Positions 6,032-7,445 of a stretch of 7,445 nucleotides of DNA are shown in pieces. Source of the DNA: Nitrososphaeraceae archaeon (GTDB lineage Archaea; Thermoproteota; Nitrososphaeria; Nitrososphaerales; Nitrososphaeraceae); contig JANWJI010000198.1 of assembly GCA_025449515.1 (NCBI GenBank), positions 1 through 7,445 of the forward strand, in the 5' to 3' direction. Position 1 is the stretch's first letter. Each line of letters begins with the position of its first letter. A model generated the notes under the pieces. It was not told the DNA's origin, ran no database searches, and worked only from the letters and a program-made list of their open reading frames with translations. A program made the position numbers and the translations under genes.

Positions 6032-6778
6032 GTGTTAGATATCTTGTTGTTTGTGGTAAGTTTTTTGGCAATAGCCCGAAACATAATATTTATGTTAAAA
6101 CTAATGCCCACATCTTACTATCATAAAACTTGGGTTTCAAAATTCATTAGAAAAACGATTACTTTATGCATAGTGTTACCAGTATTATCTACAATTATTA
6201 ATGTATCTGGTATAACCTTTAATGATTCGATCGCTAAAGAGGGCCAATTGCTAAATGATTCTACAGCTAGATTCTACAGCTACCCAGGTCATCTTCTAGT
6301 ACCTGGAATAAATTCAAAGATGGTATCATATTATACTTTAAATACCAATCAAAATAAGACACTAATCTCAAATCCAATTCAAGATAACGGAAGTCATATG
6401 TCAACAATAGCTAAAGGGTCCAATAACGATCTATATTTCGTAACATTAAGTTGGGATCCGCGAGAACTGAAAGCGGGAAGAAATACAATATTTTTGGTTA
6501 ACTTCTTCGATTCAAAATCAAAATTAGAAGTAAAACAAATTGATTATTCCTTTAAAGCATTATTCTCATCTACCGGCACTACAATTAAAGATACAGAGCA
6601 TCAAAAAGCTCCAAGCGGAATGGGCGTACAAATAGTGAACTTCCCTAGTCCAGGCCCAGCAAATATATCACTTAAAATAACAATATCCGAATTGAATTCT
6701 ATAAACGATAGTAACAATAGCAGTATCCCTGAGAATAGGATAGAATATGTCGATTTTCCTATTAAGATTTCCCCATGA
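6032..6778 (+). CDS. Membrane-anchored, sequon-rich surface protein of unknown function
   Basis: The frame gives up to 248 residues. With GTG 6032 there are two hydrophobic segments, about 2-21 (ILLFVVSFLAIA) and 43-61 (TITLCIVLPVLSTIINVSG), separated by a basic stretch. Starting at ATG 6104 (residue 25) leaves one basic-then-hydrophobic N-terminus, like a signal peptide or anchor. An in-frame TAA sits directly before the GTG, and the nearest TATA-like sequence (about 6015-6024) would place transcription near 6045, which favours a later start. After the anchor the protein is hydrophilic and beta-rich, with at least eight N-x-S/T sequons (for example NDST, NKTL, NGSH, NISL, NNSS), as in archaeal exported glycoproteins. 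The end (NFPSPGPANISLKITI, then YVDFPIKISP) resembles an Ig-like extracellular fold, by impression only. It lies on the same strand as the kinase cassette, but 435 nt away with probable own promoter. Function is unknown. Confidence 0.75.
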   Translation: MLDILLFVVSFLAIARNIIFMLKLMPTSYYHKTWVSKFIRKTITLCIVLPVLSTIINVSGITFNDSIAKEGQLLNDSTARFYSYPGHLLVPGINSKMVSYYTLNTNQNKTLISNPIQDNGSHMSTIAKGSNNDLYFVTLSWDPRELKAGRNTIFLVNFFDSKSKLEVKQIDYSFKALFSSTGTTIKDTEHQKAPSGMGVQIVNFPSPGPANISLKITISELNSINDSNNSSIPENRIEYVDFPIKISP

Positions 6779-6781
6779 CAT

Positions 6782-6895
6782 CTAATAATTAACTAGGGCA
6801 TCTGCAAAGAGACGTTGGCGAAGCGAAAGATCTCTGCTATTGGTTTTGGCATTGCCTTTGGTGCTGTCGATCAACCAACCCAGTAGAGGTATAAA
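6782..6895 (-). pseudogene. Possible minus-strand gene fragment
   Basis: A 37-codon frame lies between stops on the minus strand and has no ATG. It reads WLIDSTKGNAK, then SRDLSLRQRLFADALVNY before a TAG. The codons are GC-richer than the surroundings, and the translation looks more natural than the plus-strand alternative (leucine-rich, 48 codons from 6789). The family is not recognised. It could be the C-terminal end of a lost gene. Confidence 0.25.
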
Positions 6896-6949
6896 TCATT
6901 ATAAACGTATTCATTACTACCATTATCTGACTTGACCAGACACAATTAA

Positions 6950-7081
6950 TATCTTCCAATCGAGACCTGGAAAGAAGCTGTAAATGAAGAAAAGTTCTAT
7001 AAATTGCAGGGTGATCCTTATTTTCAAGATAGATTGTTGCTCAGATATCAGTCCCATTGGCACACCTGGCTGACAAAATAA
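6950..7081 (+). pseudogene. Start-less 43-codon fragment, likely C-terminal remnant
   Basis: Directly after a TAA at 6947-6949, a frame runs to a TAA at 7079-7081. It reads YLPIETWKEAVNEEKFYKLQ, then GDPYFQDRLLLRYQSHWHTW and LTK. Its amino-acid mix (aromatics, charged residues, Asp-Pro) and codon choice look strongly coding. There is no ATG, GTG or TTG near its beginning, and upstream in frame the sequence is stopped. I read it as the tail of a gene whose front has been lost. The protein family is not recognised. Confidence 0.4.
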
Positions 7082-7167
7082 AATGCAAAATAGTTCTAAC
7101 TGCTTTAATTTGATATTTAATCATTGATCCAAAAATCCAATCTGAATAAAAAAGACAATAACATTGA

Positions 7168-7320
7168 GGACTAGGCATATTTTGGGATGACCGTTATCAA
7201 TACAAGTGCAGCGAATGAATTTGCTCAAAATTAGATCAAGTCTTACAGAAAATTGCCTACAAAATAGCCTGATGACTAGCTAATATTACTGCAAAGGAAG
7301 TAGAGATATCTAGAATGTAA
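7168..7320 (+). pseudogene. Possible decayed gene fragment with internal stops
   Basis: One frame reads GLGIFWDDRYQYKCSE, a TGA at 7216, then ICSKLDQVLQKIAYKIA, a TGA TGA pair at 7270-7275, and LANITAKEVEISRM before TAA 7318-7320. The segments look like consecutive parts of one protein broken by stops. Another frame across the first part gives a short ATG peptide (MTVINTSAANEFAQN), so the reading is not unique. The family is not recognised. Confidence 0.25.
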
Positions 7321-7384
7321 AAAATTTGTATTCAATTAGACCCATGAAGATACTCACATTATTAACACCCTCAGTAGTTTCCTG

Positions 7385-7393
7385 CTTAAAATA
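7385..7393 (+). promoter_or_regulatory. TATA-like box for the right-edge gene
   Basis: CTTAAAATA lies about 27 nt before the ATG at 7416, the same spacing as at the kinase promoter. It would give a leaderless or nearly leaderless message. The match to the TATA consensus is moderate. Confidence 0.3.
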
Positions 7394-7415
7394 AGATAGG
7401 AAGTAAGATTTGAAT

Positions 7416-7445
7416 ATGAATATGCCTCGCATCATCGAGATAAAC
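7416..7445 (+). CDS. Possible start of a gene running off the right edge
   Basis: ATG at 7416 opens a frame of ten codons, MNMPRIIEIN, that reaches the window edge without a stop; the second ATG at 7422 could equally be the start. The TATA-like box at leaderless spacing is the main support. Too little is present to identify a product. Confidence 0.3.
   Translation, partial: MNMPRIIEIN

Larger units (their letters stand above)
6779..7415. other. Gap with several decayed reading-frame fragments
   Basis: No intact gene is visible in about 640 nt. Three stretches translate into protein-like sequence but lack starts or contain stops: 6782-6895 (-), 6950-7081 (+) and 7168-7320 (+), each described separately. 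Together they suggest degraded genes rather than random spacer. Confidence 0.4.

Noticed and set aside
1..7445. CRISPR array, insertion sequence ends or attachment site
   Set aside because: No regularly spaced repeats, transposase-like frame, terminal inverted repeats or tRNA-associated duplication seen.

Overview
The window reads as chromosomal DNA of an AT-rich archaeon, most likely an ammonia-oxidising thaumarchaeon (Nitrososphaerota, perhaps Nitrosocosmicus- or Nitrososphaera-like). Three things point there. The soluble histidine kinase has an N-terminal half of a kind I associate with kinases of that group (recall, not a search). A TATA box lies about 30 nt upstream of a nearly leaderless start codon. 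Genes are loosely packed, with long gaps that hold only broken reading frames. The assignment is inference.

Layout: 1-1377 has no convincing intact gene; it holds short open frames without start codons and a small GC-richer hairpin. 1378-2175 (+) is a complete short-chain dehydrogenase/reductase (SDR), clearly GC-richer than its surroundings, so probably acquired from elsewhere. 2176-2656 is intergenic, with a T-run terminator candidate and a TATA candidate. 2657-3148 (+) is a stand-alone CheY-like receiver. 3264-5186 (+) is a soluble hybrid-free histidine kinase. 5183-5596 (+) is a second stand-alone receiver that overlaps the kinase gene by 4 nt. 5597-6031 is a gap with inverted repeats and one possible small minus-strand frame. 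6032-6778 (+) is a membrane-anchored, N-glycosylation-sequon-rich surface protein of unknown function. 6779-7415 looks like a gene graveyard with several protein-like fragments. A new gene may begin at 7416 and run off the right edge.

The centre of the window is a phosphorelay cassette: receiver, kinase, receiver, all on one strand. The kinase and second receiver form a translationally coupled operon. Its promoter is a strong TATA box bracketed by an 8-bp perfect inverted repeat that looks like an operator. The kinase has no predicted membrane segment. Its input half appears to be two related modules in tandem, each ending in the same IFES-x-WN sequence, so the signal is probably intracellular. 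Neither receiver has an output domain, so the output must be a protein-protein interaction or a further partner encoded elsewhere. The link to the neighbouring surface protein and SDR is by proximity only. I did not find a clearly new defence or mobile system; the tandem sensor module and its promoter are the parts most worth following up.
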